Below are positions 56,016-63,949 of a DNA stretch of 64,000 nt, in pieces. Origin of the DNA: GCA-2718035 sp964435285 (GTDB lineage: Bacteria; Bacteroidota; Bacteroidia; Flavobacteriales; TMED113); contig CAYSYA010000006.1 of the NCBI GenBank assembly GCA_964435285.1, forward strand, positions 59,907-123,906. The letters run 5' to 3'. Within the stretch, counting starts at the first letter, position 1. Every line of letters starts with the position of its first letter. The position numbers and the translations under genes are program-made. A model generated the notes under the pieces. The model searched no databases. It was not told the DNA's origin and saw only the letters and a program-made list of their open reading frames with translations.

Positions 56016-58243
56016 TTTTTTATTGTAAGTCTCAAAACGGAGCAAGATGCATTTTCAACAAATTTATCTTTTCCTGTTCCAAACAAAATACTAGCCCAGT
56101 CATTTTTCTTAGGAGTTCCTGTGATTAATAAGTCATATTTTACTGAAATTTTAGAAATATACTTTTCTGGGTTATTATCCTTAATTAAACTTAAATTTCC
56201 ATTTGGAAATTTTTTAAGAATTTTTTTTGTCCTAAGCTCGATATCATTAATCATTTCCTCATCTGTGTCCTCTGGAATTATATGAAGAACAGTAAAGTTA
56301 GCTTCAATTCCATCACTGTCATTATTATAAAAATCAGTAATCATGTTTGTTGCTTCAATAAATTTAGAATTATCTTTCTGTGGAAGAATTGCCAATAAAA
56401 TTTTATTTATATACTTAACACCATTATCTTTAAATAAAGCCACATTTGAATCTACGTTAGTTACTAACCAACCAATTGGATTGTTTATTAATATTCCTTG
56501 ATGATCTACTCCGTTCCAACCTAAAACAAGCCAGTCGCAATGTGTTTGTTCACTTAAAGATTGAACAGTATTTATTAAATTATGTGTTCGATATTTTCTA
56601 AAATTTATTTGAATTTTTTTATCTCTTTCGAGTAGTTTTAATTGTCTATTAATTGTTTCGGCTTTTCCATCTTTTTCAAAAAATTCATTATCTAGAAATG
56701 TTTGGTCTGGGACTTCAGTAACATGAATAGTTTGAACTTTTTTATTTTTTGTAATGGCTCCTGCAATTTCTGTAAGAATTTCTGGAGACCTTTCGTTACC
56801 TAATAAAGGAACTATTGCTCCTGCCTCAGATAATATTTCATTTTCTAATTTTTCTTTTTTTTGTTTTTTCTCAAAATCATCTTGCATTAAGTTGAAATCT
56901 TTTCTTCTTCCGTAAAACATATACAATGCAGGTCTATTACCATATTTTGTAATGATTCCTTCCCTCATAGTTCTTTTTTTACCATAAAAAAAGTAAATAA
57001 TTGTACCTAATAAACTAATAATAATTATAGCAATAAAAGGCATCCAGCCAAGGTAAAATAGTAATAAAATCCCACCTATAATTCCAAAAATTTGAGTTAG
57101 CGGGTATAGTGGTGATTTATAAGTAGGTTTGTACCATTGCACTCCTGTTTCTCTTAAAACAATTACACAAGCATTAACTGCAATAAACATAGTAATTTTA
57201 AATGCACTCGCTAATTTTGCTATTTTGATTACATCTACATAAATTACAACTAGGGCCATCATTATACATGTGAATGCTATAGCAATAACAGGGGTAAGGT
57301 ATTTTGGGTGGAGATAAGTCATATAGTTAGGAAGTAATTTATCTTTAGCCATAGCAAAAGGAAATCTTGATGAAGCTAAAACTCCAGAATTTACTAAGGA
57401 TACTAAAGTTAAAATACCAATAATTGCGGCAGAATAACCAACATAAGTATTACTATTTGTTAGGTTTTCTGCTAAAGTATATATGGGTCGGTAATCTTTT
57501 TTTAAGGATTCTGGAGAAACATACTCAGTAAGAATAAATGCTACAGCAGAATAAATTATTGTCATAATTAGAAGGGATGTTAGCATAGCTAATGGTAAAT
57601 TTCTAGATGGATTTTTTACCTCCCCAGCTACAGCTGCAATTTTTGTTACACCGGCATACGATAAGTAAACAAAAGCTATGGTAGCTAACAAGCTTTTTTT
57701 ATTGGATGGTATATCAAAGTTTGTATTATTTATATCTAATTTTCCAATTCCAATTCCAAGTAATGCTATTAAAAAAAATATACCTAATCCAATTATAACA
57801 AGTTGAACTTTTCCAACTTTCTTAACTCCTAAAATATTTAATAAAAAAACAAAGCCTAGAAATCCTATTGAAAGATATTTAATATCTAAACCTATATTAG
57901 CTACAGCTAATAAATATGCACCAAAACCAATCAAAGCAAAAGAGCTTTTTAATATCAAAGAAGCCCATAGTCCAATTCCAGAGATTGTTCCAAAAAGAGG
58001 GCCAAAGGCTCTCTCTATATAAACATAAGTTCCCCCAGATTGTGGCATGGCGGTAGCCAGTTCAGATTTTGAAAGTACACTTGGTAAAATAAATAGTCCA
58101 GAAAATATGTAAGCTAACCAAAGGTACTCTCCAATCATTCCGGCAGCTACACCAGGTAGGACAAAGATTCCCGTACCTAACATTCCTCCAATACTTATTG
58201 CAATAACTGCAGGTAGAGTTAATTTTCTTTCAAGTTTTTTCAA
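56012..58243 (-). CDS. APC-family permease fused to two universal-stress domains
   Basis: From TTG 58243 the protein is 743 residues, with 12 transmembrane helices of the APC superfamily (about 1-420; SIGGMLGTGIFVLPG, ATAMPQSGGTYVYIERAFGP) and a cytoplasmic tail with two UspA-like units (about 455-590 and 605-743). A longer frame begins at 58318, but its 25 extra residues overlap the divergent gene's coding region. The TTG-Lys-Lys-Leu start matches other TTG starts here. It probably takes up amino acids or a polyamine; the tail may sense nucleotide. Confidence 0.88.
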   Translation of the reverse strand: MKKLERKLTLPAVIAISIGGMLGTGIFVLPGVAAGMIGEYLWLAYIFSGLFILPSVLSKSELATAMPQSGGTYVYIERAFGPLFGTISGIGLWASLILKSSFALIGFGAYLLAVANIGLDIKYLSIGFLGFVFLLNILGVKKVGKVQLVIIGLGIFFLIALLGIGIGKLDINNTNFDIPSNKKSLLATIAFVYLSYAGVTKIAAVAGEVKNPSRNLPLAMLTSLLIMTIIYSAVAFILTEYVSPESLKKDYRPIYTLAENLTNSNTYVGYSAAIIGILTLVSLVNSGVLASSRFPFAMAKDKLLPNYMTYLHPKYLTPVIAIAFTCIMMALVVIYVDVIKIAKLASAFKITMFIAVNACVIVLRETGVQWYKPTYKSPLYPLTQIFGIIGGILLLFYLGWMPFIAIIIISLLGTIIYFFYGKKRTMREGIITKYGNRPALYMFYGRRKDFNLMQDDFEKKQKKEKLENEILSEAGAIVPLLGNERSPEILTEIAGAITKNKKVQTIHVTEVPDQTFLDNEFFEKDGKAETINRQLKLLERDKKIQINFRKYRTHNLINTVQSLSEQTHCDWLVLGWNGVDHQGILINNPIGWLVTNVDSNVALFKDNGVKYINKILLAILPQKDNSKFIEATNMITDFYNNDSDGIEANFTVLHIIPEDTDEEMINDIELRTKKILKKFPNGNLSLIKDNNPEKYISKISVKYDLLITGTPKKNDWASILFGTGKDKFVENASCSVLRLTIKN

Positions 58244-58298
58244 ATGTTTTTTTGTTTTAAAATATAAAAATATACTTTTAAAGTAATAAAAAAAACAT

Positions 58299-58811
58299 AT
58301 GATAGATATTCTATTCACGTTTGATTTTTCAATAGCAGAGCAAATAAATTTGATACTTCTTATTTTTATTACAGTACTTGAATTTATTGCTTTTGGGTGG
58401 TTAATTTTTCAGATGAAAAAATCAGGTGAAGAAAGGGATAAAATTATAAAATTAGAGGAAAGACAAATTGCTATGGAAAGAAGAATTTTAAAAACATTAG
58501 ATGTAAATCAATTGGCTAAAACTCAGGATTTAGCGGAGTTCTTAGATCACATTTCAATTGAGGGAAATGCCGATGTTAATTTAGAGGAAGTCCATATTTC
58601 ATCTTTATCACCTAATTATGAAAATAAATCTTTATCTCAAATACAGGCTAGACATCACACTGGTTGCACTATTATTGGCGTTAAATCATCAGACGGTAAA
58701 TACATTGTCAATCCAGGAGCTAATACTATATTAAAACCAAATACTAAATTATTTATTTTAGGAAGCTCTGAACAGGTAAAGCAATTCAATAGTAAATTAA
58801 ATAGTCATTAA
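58299..58811 (+). CDS. membrane-anchored RCK_C (TrkA-C) domain protein
   Basis: The 170-residue protein has one transmembrane helix (about 14-38), a charged coiled coil (about 42-68; EERDKIIKLEERQIAMERRI) and a C-terminal TrkA-C/RCK_C domain (about 85-168). That domain shows the fold's motifs SLSQIQARHHTGCTIIGVK and LKPNTKLFILGSSEQV. RCK_C domains bind ligands, among them c-di-AMP in Firmicutes, and gate potassium transporters. Here there is no RCK_N domain and no transporter in the chain. It is divergent from the APC-USP permease. Confidence 0.83.
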   Translation: MIDILFTFDFSIAEQINLILLIFITVLEFIAFGWLIFQMKKSGEERDKIIKLEERQIAMERRILKTLDVNQLAKTQDLAEFLDHISIEGNADVNLEEVHISSLSPNYENKSLSQIQARHHTGCTIIGVKSSDGKYIVNPGANTILKPNTKLFILGSSEQVKQFNSKLNSH

Positions 58812-58821
58812 ATATATTACT

Positions 58822-59700
58822 TTGAAAAAAATTTTAATAACAGGTGGCAATGGTTTATTGGGGCAATCTCTCAGATTATTGGTCCCAAAAGGAAAATATG
58901 AAATTATTGCTACAGGTCTAGGAACTGATAGATTAAAAAATCATTCACAAATATATCATCCACTGGACATTTCAATCAAGAAAGATTGTGAAGCTGTCTT
59001 GAGTTATTACAATCCAGATATTATTATCAACACAGCTGCAATAACAAATGTTGATTATTGTGAGTTAAATCAAGAAAGGTGTTTAAATGTTAATACTCAT
59101 TCAATTAATAATTTTTTATTTTTTTGTAAAAAAAATAATAAAAAGTTTATTCATTTGTCAACAGATTTTTTATTTGACGGAAAATCAGGGCCTTATTCTG
59201 AAGAAGCAAAACAAAAGCCTGTAAATTATTACGGTTTTTCAAAAATGATGGCTGAAAGAATAATAATTAATGCAAATCTTCCAAACTTTTCAATAATTAG
59301 AACTTGTTTAGTTTATGGAAATAAAAATGATTCAAATAATATTTTGATGTGGGTTAAAAGAAAATTAGACTTGAATGAGAGTCTTAATATTGTAGAGGAT
59401 CAGTTTAGGACACCAACCCTTGTTTCGGATTTGTCTCAGGCTATTTTTGAAGTAATTAAATTAGATATAAAAGGAATTTACAATATTTCTGGTGAAGAAT
59501 ATTTATCTATTTTTGATTTTGTTTGTAATATTGTAGATAGTTTTGATTATAATAAATCGTTAATTAAAAGTTGCAAGTCTGCTAAAATTAATCAAAAAGC
59601 AGAAAGGCCAAAAAAATCAGGTCTTATTATTGATAAAGCTGTTAGAGACTTCAATTACATGCCAACGAAAATGAAATCTTACTTAAAATCAATAAAATGA
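58822..59700 (+). CDS. rfbD: dTDP-4-dehydrorhamnose reductase-like sugar nucleotide reductase
   Basis: The 292-residue SDR protein has ITGGNGLLGQSL at residues 5-16, NTAAITNVDYCEL, STDFLFDG and the catalytic YYGFSKMMAE. It continues with RTCLVYGN and VEDQFRTPTLVSDL, the RmlD block. It is likely to reduce a dTDP-4-keto-sugar. The start is TTG followed by Lys-Lys. Its stop overlaps the start of the symporter gene by four bases. Other rhamnose genes are not in the window, so the exact sugar is uncertain. Confidence 0.85.
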   Translation: MKKILITGGNGLLGQSLRLLVPKGKYEIIATGLGTDRLKNHSQIYHPLDISIKKDCEAVLSYYNPDIIINTAAITNVDYCELNQERCLNVNTHSINNFLFFCKKNNKKFIHLSTDFLFDGKSGPYSEEAKQKPVNYYGFSKMMAERIIINANLPNFSIIRTCLVYGNKNDSNNILMWVKRKLDLNESLNIVEDQFRTPTLVSDLSQAIFEVIKLDIKGIYNISGEEYLSIFDFVCNIVDSFDYNKSLIKSCKSAKINQKAERPKKSGLIIDKAVRDFNYMPTKMKSYLKSIK

Positions 59701-61520
59701 AAAAAAATATTTTAATTTCAATTATCTTATTCTTTTCCTCTGTTTGCTTTGTTTTTTCTAATGAAACATATTCATCAAATCAGATTAAAGATATTTTATC
59801 CAATAAACAATATTCATATGTTTCAGTAGAAGGTTTAGAATTAAATATTAAATCAGATGATGTAATAACATTTTATCAAAATGGATTTTTTTCCTACAAT
59901 GTTGCTGATAAAAATGCTGAAGGATCGTGGGTTTTAGATGAAAATATATTAGAATTTACTTACCCCGACACAATTAGGTATTTCAAGATAATTAATTTTA
60001 CAAAAAATAAATTTTCTATTATCGAAGAGTCAAGTAATTATGTATTTCATTTCGAGCATTCATTTACAAATAAATTAAATATTTTTTCAATTACTTTAGA
60101 TAATATTTTTAAACCAATTGTAGATAACATAGCAAAGGTAATTTTTTATGATGTCTCTAGACTTTTTGGTCAAAATAAAGAGATGCCATTCATTGTTATT
60201 TGGTTGATATTTGGTGCTCTTTTCTTTACATTTAAAATGAATTTTATAAATCTAAGGGGATTTTCTCACGCTATTTCGTTAGTTAAAGGAGATTATCATG
60301 ATCCAAATAATAAAGGTGAAGTCTCACATTTTCAAGCTTTAACTACAGCTTTATCAGGAACAGTCGGTCTAGGAAATATTGCTGGTGTAGCAATTGCCAT
60401 AAGTTTAGGAGGTCCTGGTGCCACCTTTTGGATGATTATTGCTGGTTTAATTGGAATGTCTTCAAAGTTTGTTGAGTGTACTTTGGGAGTAAAATATAGA
60501 AAGATTGATGAAAATGGTGTTGTTTCGGGTGGCCCAATGTATTATTTAAAAGAAGGATTAGCTAAAAGGAATTTTCCAAAATTGGGAAAGTTTTTGGCTA
60601 TTCTTTTTGCCATCTTGTGTGTAGGTGGTTCTATTGGTGGAGGTAATATGTTCCAAGCGAACCAAGCTTTTGCAGCTTTTAAAACTGTTTTTCCCGCAAT
60701 GTCTAATTTTGGTCCCATTTTTGGTTTATTTTTAGCTTTAATGGTTGGTTTTGTCATTATTGGAGGAATAAAAAGTATCGCCAAAGTCACTGAGAAAATA
60801 GTTCCTTTTATGGCTGCAATTTATGTAGGCGCAGCTCTAATAATCATAGGATATCATTTTACAGATATAGGAATGGTTTTTGGAAAAATTATTAGTGGTG
60901 CATTTTCACCTGAAGCAGGCTTGGGGGGTTTTATTGGTGTTTTAATTATTGGATTTAAAAGAGCTGCTTTTTCTAATGAAGCAGGAGTTGGTTCTGCCTC
61001 TATTGCTCATTCTGCGGCCAAAACAAAAGAGCCGGTTTCTGAAGGAATGGTTGCTTTGTTAGAACCTTTTATTGATACAATTGTTATATGTACAATGACA
61101 GCAATTGTTATAATTATTACCGGAACTTATGCCAATGATGGAGGCTTAGGAGGGTCAGAATTAACTTCTGAAGCATTTGGAAGCGTTATTTGGTGGTTCC
61201 CTTATATTTTAACAATAGCTATTTTTTTATTTGCTTTCTCAACGATAATTTCTTGGTCTTATTATGGTTTAAAATCTTGGACATTTTTATTTGGTCAAAA
61301 TAAAAATACAGAGTTAACATACAAGATTCTTCTTTTATTTTTTGTTGTTGTTGGCTCCACAGTTAATCTTGGCTCTGTTTTAGATTTTTCTGATATGATG
61401 ATTTTAGCGATGGCCTTTCCTAATATAATAGGGTTGTTATTTTTATCATCTGAAGTTAAAGAAGATTTAAAAAAATACTTAGATAAAGTGAAAAATGGTT
61501 CAATAAAAAAATTTAAATAA
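59697..61520 (+). CDS. AGCS Na+/alanine symporter with extra N-terminal domain
   Basis: The 607-residue protein has a signal peptide (about 1-21, VCFVFS), an added beta-rich domain (about 22-125; NGFFSY, GSWVLDENILEFTYPD) that looks lipocalin-like, and a complete AGCS symporter from about 135. Symporter blocks are ALSGTVGLGNIAGVAIAISLGGPGATFWM, GGPMYYLKEGL, FSNEAGVGSASIAHSAAKT and ISWSYYGLKSW. Usual AGCS proteins are around 450-480 residues. The extra domain would sit in the periplasm. Sodium-coupled uptake of alanine or glycine is expected. Confidence 0.9.
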   Translation: MKKNILISIILFFSSVCFVFSNETYSSNQIKDILSNKQYSYVSVEGLELNIKSDDVITFYQNGFFSYNVADKNAEGSWVLDENILEFTYPDTIRYFKIINFTKNKFSIIEESSNYVFHFEHSFTNKLNIFSITLDNIFKPIVDNIAKVIFYDVSRLFGQNKEMPFIVIWLIFGALFFTFKMNFINLRGFSHAISLVKGDYHDPNNKGEVSHFQALTTALSGTVGLGNIAGVAIAISLGGPGATFWMIIAGLIGMSSKFVECTLGVKYRKIDENGVVSGGPMYYLKEGLAKRNFPKLGKFLAILFAILCVGGSIGGGNMFQANQAFAAFKTVFPAMSNFGPIFGLFLALMVGFVIIGGIKSIAKVTEKIVPFMAAIYVGAALIIIGYHFTDIGMVFGKIISGAFSPEAGLGGFIGVLIIGFKRAAFSNEAGVGSASIAHSAAKTKEPVSEGMVALLEPFIDTIVICTMTAIVIIITGTYANDGGLGGSELTSEAFGSVIWWFPYILTIAIFLFAFSTIISWSYYGLKSWTFLFGQNKNTELTYKILLLFFVVVGSTVNLGSVLDFSDMMILAMAFPNIIGLLFLSSEVKEDLKKYLDKVKNGSIKKFK

Positions 61521-61522
61521 AT

Positions 61523-62662
61523 ATGGATTTTAATTATTCAGAAAATCAAACAATTATTTCAGAGACTATTAAAGACTTTTCAAAACGAGAGATTATACCC
61601 TACATGAATGAATGGGATGAAAAACAAATTTTTCCCATTGAATTATTTAAAAAAATTGGAAATTTAGGAATGATGGGTGTTTTAGTTCCAGAGGAATACG
61701 GTGGTTCTGGTTTATCTTATGATGAGTATGTCACAATAATTTCTGAACTTTCTAAAGTTTGTGGATCCATTGGTTTATCTGTTGCGGCTCACAATTCTCT
61801 TTGTACTGGACATATTTTAAAATTTGGAAATGAAAATCAAAAAAGGAAATACCTACCTAAATTGGCTTCAGCGGAATATCTTGGAGCTTGGGCGTTAACT
61901 GAACCTGTTACTGGTTCTGATGCAATGCGAATGAATACAACTGCTCGAAAAGAAGGTGATAATTGGGTAATTAACGGTGCAAAAAACTTTATAACTCATG
62001 GTTCAAGTGGGGACGTTATTGTTGTTGTTGCAAGAACAGGGGAATTAGGTGATTCAAGAGGAATATCTGCTTTTATAGTCGACTCGTCAAACCCAGGTGT
62101 TTCGTCTGGAAAAAAAGAAAATAAACTAGGAATGCGAGCTTCTGAAACGGCAGAAGTTATTTTTAGTAATTGTGTTGTGTCAAATGACGCATTAATAGGC
62201 AAAGTTGGTGAAGGTTTTATTCAATCAATGAAAATTTTAGATGGAGGAAGAATTTCAATTGCCGCTTTATCTTTGGGTATAGCGAAAGGAGCTTACAATG
62301 CAGCTTTAAAATACTCTAAAGAAAGAGTTCAATTTGGAAAAACAATATCAAATTTTCAAGCGATATCTTTTTTGTTAGCTGATATGGCTACTGAAATTAA
62401 TGCAGCTGAATTATTGATTTACAAATCTGCTTATTTAATCAATAATAAAAAGCCTGTCACTGTTGAAAGTGCAATGGCTAAATATTTTTCATCTGAGCTA
62501 GCTGTAAAGATTTCTTCAGAGGCTGTTCAAATATTTGGGGGGTATGGCTTTGTTAAAGATTTTCCAGTTGAAAAATATTACAGGGATTCAAAGTTATGTA
62601 CAATCGGTGAAGGAACATCTCAAATACAAAAATTAGTAATTTCTAAAAATATCCTTTCCTAA
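61523..62662 (+). CDS. acyl-CoA dehydrogenase
   Basis: The 379-residue FAD enzyme has LVPEEYGGSGL, GAWALTEPVTGSDA (FAD contact), VINGAKNFITHGS and ERVQFGKTISNFQA. The C-terminus GEGTSQIQKLVI holds the catalytic Glu. Length and order fit the short-chain/branched acyl-CoA class, and a role in branched-chain amino acid or fatty acid breakdown is plausible. It precedes rpsU, an arrangement I recall in other Flavobacteriia. Confidence 0.93.
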   Translation: MDFNYSENQTIISETIKDFSKREIIPYMNEWDEKQIFPIELFKKIGNLGMMGVLVPEEYGGSGLSYDEYVTIISELSKVCGSIGLSVAAHNSLCTGHILKFGNENQKRKYLPKLASAEYLGAWALTEPVTGSDAMRMNTTARKEGDNWVINGAKNFITHGSSGDVIVVVARTGELGDSRGISAFIVDSSNPGVSSGKKENKLGMRASETAEVIFSNCVVSNDALIGKVGEGFIQSMKILDGGRISIAALSLGIAKGAYNAALKYSKERVQFGKTISNFQAISFLLADMATEINAAELLIYKSAYLINNKKPVTVESAMAKYFSSELAVKISSEAVQIFGGYGFVKDFPVEKYYRDSKLCTIGEGTSQIQKLVISKNILS

Positions 62663-62676
62663 TATTTATTTTTTTT

Positions 62677-62684
62677 TATATTTG
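62677..62684 (+). promoter_or_regulatory. -7 box of rpsU
   Basis: TATATTTG followed by C is a perfect TAnnTTTG. It lies 22 bases upstream of the rpsU ATG. TTTC at 62655-62658 may be a degenerate -33 element. Confidence 0.6.
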
Positions 62685-62706
62685 CAAACCTAATATTTTA
62701 AAAAAT

Positions 62707-62904
62707 ATGATTATAATTCCAATTAAAGAAGGAGAGTCTATAGAAAGACCATTAAAAAGATTTAAAAGAAAATTTGAAAAAACTCAGGGTCTTAGACAAC
62801 TTAGGGACAGAAGATATTTTACTAAAAAATCTGAAAAAAGAAGAGAAGAGGTTTTAAGAGCATCTTATAATCAAAGAAAAATCACTTTAGAAGAGCAGTC
62901 ATAA
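62707..62904 (+). CDS. rpsU: 30S ribosomal protein S21
   Basis: The 65-residue basic protein has IIPIKEGESIERPLKRFKRKFEKT and RRYFTKKSEKRREEVLRA, as in Bacteroidota S21. In this phylum S21 lies near the anti-Shine-Dalgarno end of 16S rRNA, which is sequestered; this fits the lack of SD sites seen here. It has its own promoter and is followed after seven bases by xerC. Confidence 0.97.
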   Translation: MIIIPIKEGESIERPLKRFKRKFEKTQGLRQLRDRRYFTKKSEKRREEVLRASYNQRKITLEEQS

Positions 62905-62911
62905 AAAGTTG

Positions 62912-63775
62912 ATGCATACTGACAAGTTTATAAATTACCTTAGAAATGAACGTAATTTTTCAGAAAAAACTGTCACCTCTTATTATACCGATTTAAATCA
63001 ATTTTTATTATTTATAAAAAAAAGCATTTCATCTGTTCATAACACAGATATTAGAGAATGGGTTGTGAGCCTCAAAAACTTACAATTTGAATCTGTCTCT
63101 ATTAATAGAAAAATTAGTTCACTTAGATCTTATTTTAAATTTTTAAAAAGAGAAGGTTTTATTTCCAAGGATCCTACCCAATCAATTAAATTACTTTCTA
63201 CAAAAAAAAGACTACCATCTTTTTTTTCGGAATCTGTAATGAATGACTTATTTTCAAAGGTTAAATTCTCAAATGATTTTGAAGGAACTAGAGATAAGTT
63301 AATACTAGAGCTTTTTTACCAAACTGGAATAAGAGTCTCTGAACTAGTTGATTTAAAATTAAATCAATTTAATGTTTTAGATCGAACACTTACAGTTTTT
63401 GGTAAAGGAAGAAAAGAAAGAAAGATACCATTACTAAAAAATATAATTGATTGTTTCGATGATTATTTTGAGCACAGAAAAAAAATAAAGTCTAACTATC
63501 TTTTTGTTACAATTAAATCTAAAAAAACATATACAAAACTGATATACAGAGTTGTAAATAGTAACTTAGCTAAGGTTAGCACTCTAACAAAGAGAAGTCC
63601 TCATGTTTTGAGGCATACTTTTGCAACTCATTTATTAAACAGAGGGGCTGATATAAATACAATTAAAGAGCTTTTAGGGCATAAAAGTTTATTGTCAACC
63701 CAAGTATATACTCATAATTCTTTAGAAAAACTTAAGAGAATTTATAAGAATTCCCACCCAAGAGGAGATGATTAA
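62912..63775 (+). CDS. xerC: tyrosine recombinase XerC
   Basis: XerC-type recombinases resolve chromosome dimers at dif. The 287-residue protein has a SAM-like N-terminal DNA-binding domain (about 1-95) and a catalytic domain with R141, K165, H231, R234, H257 and the nucleophile Y266, all present. A TTG at 62909 directly precedes ATG 62912, and I chose the ATG. Location after rpsU is the normal Flavobacteriia context, so this is the housekeeping enzyme and not a phage integrase. Confidence 0.93.
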   Translation: MHTDKFINYLRNERNFSEKTVTSYYTDLNQFLLFIKKSISSVHNTDIREWVVSLKNLQFESVSINRKISSLRSYFKFLKREGFISKDPTQSIKLLSTKKRLPSFFSESVMNDLFSKVKFSNDFEGTRDKLILELFYQTGIRVSELVDLKLNQFNVLDRTLTVFGKGRKERKIPLLKNIIDCFDDYFEHRKKIKSNYLFVTIKSKKTYTKLIYRVVNSNLAKVSTLTKRSPHVLRHTFATHLLNRGADINTIKELLGHKSLLSTQVYTHNSLEKLKRIYKNSHPRGDD

Positions 63776-63818
63776 TTAAATATTTATTTTTTTTTATTAA
63801 AAAAAACAATAATTATTA

Positions 63819-63849
63819 TTTGTAAAAGATAAATGTTTTAATAAATTTG
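63819..63849 (+). promoter_or_regulatory. consensus promoter upstream of tRNA-Thr
   Basis: TTTG (63819-63822) and TAAATTTG (63842-63849) are exactly 19 bases apart, a complete match to the Bacteroidetes vegetative promoter. It is about 100 bases upstream of the tRNA. Confidence 0.75.
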
Positions 63850-63850
63850 C

Positions 63851-63893
63851 AATCCTTTGTAAATAAGGATAGGATTGTATTGTTTTTTTTTTT
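63851..63893 (+). terminator. hairpin and T-tract between xerC and tRNA-Thr
   Basis: ATCCTT (63852-63857) pairs with AAGGAT (63865-63870). An alternative stem pairs AATCCT (63851-63856) with AGGATT (63871-63876). Eleven T follow at 63883-63893. It may end the rpsU-xerC transcript or act as an attenuator just after the promoter. Confidence 0.5.
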
Positions 63894-63919
63894 AAATATT
63901 TTTTTATCTTTTTTACAGG

Positions 63920-63949
63920 TTTGGGGGTTGGTAATAGAAGATAAATTTG
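63920..63949 (+). promoter_or_regulatory. second promoter-like pair overlapping tRNA-Thr start
   Basis: TTTG (63920-63923), 18 bases, TAAATTTG (63942-63949). The last G is also the first base of the tRNA, so a transcript from here would lack the tRNA 5' end. It may be coincidence. Confidence 0.3.

Noticed and set aside
58244..58318. N-terminal extension of the APC-USP permease to an ATG at 58318
   Set aside because: It would overlap the coding start of the divergent RCK_C gene and add a non-conserved hydrophobic stretch before the normal KKLERKL start; TTG at 58243 fits better.
62912..63775. Phage integrase or mobile element at the tRNA-Thr gene
   Set aside because: The recombinase is in the conserved rpsU neighbourhood, has XerC length and no att-like repeat of the tRNA 3' end or phage genes are seen (the 3' end is outside the window).
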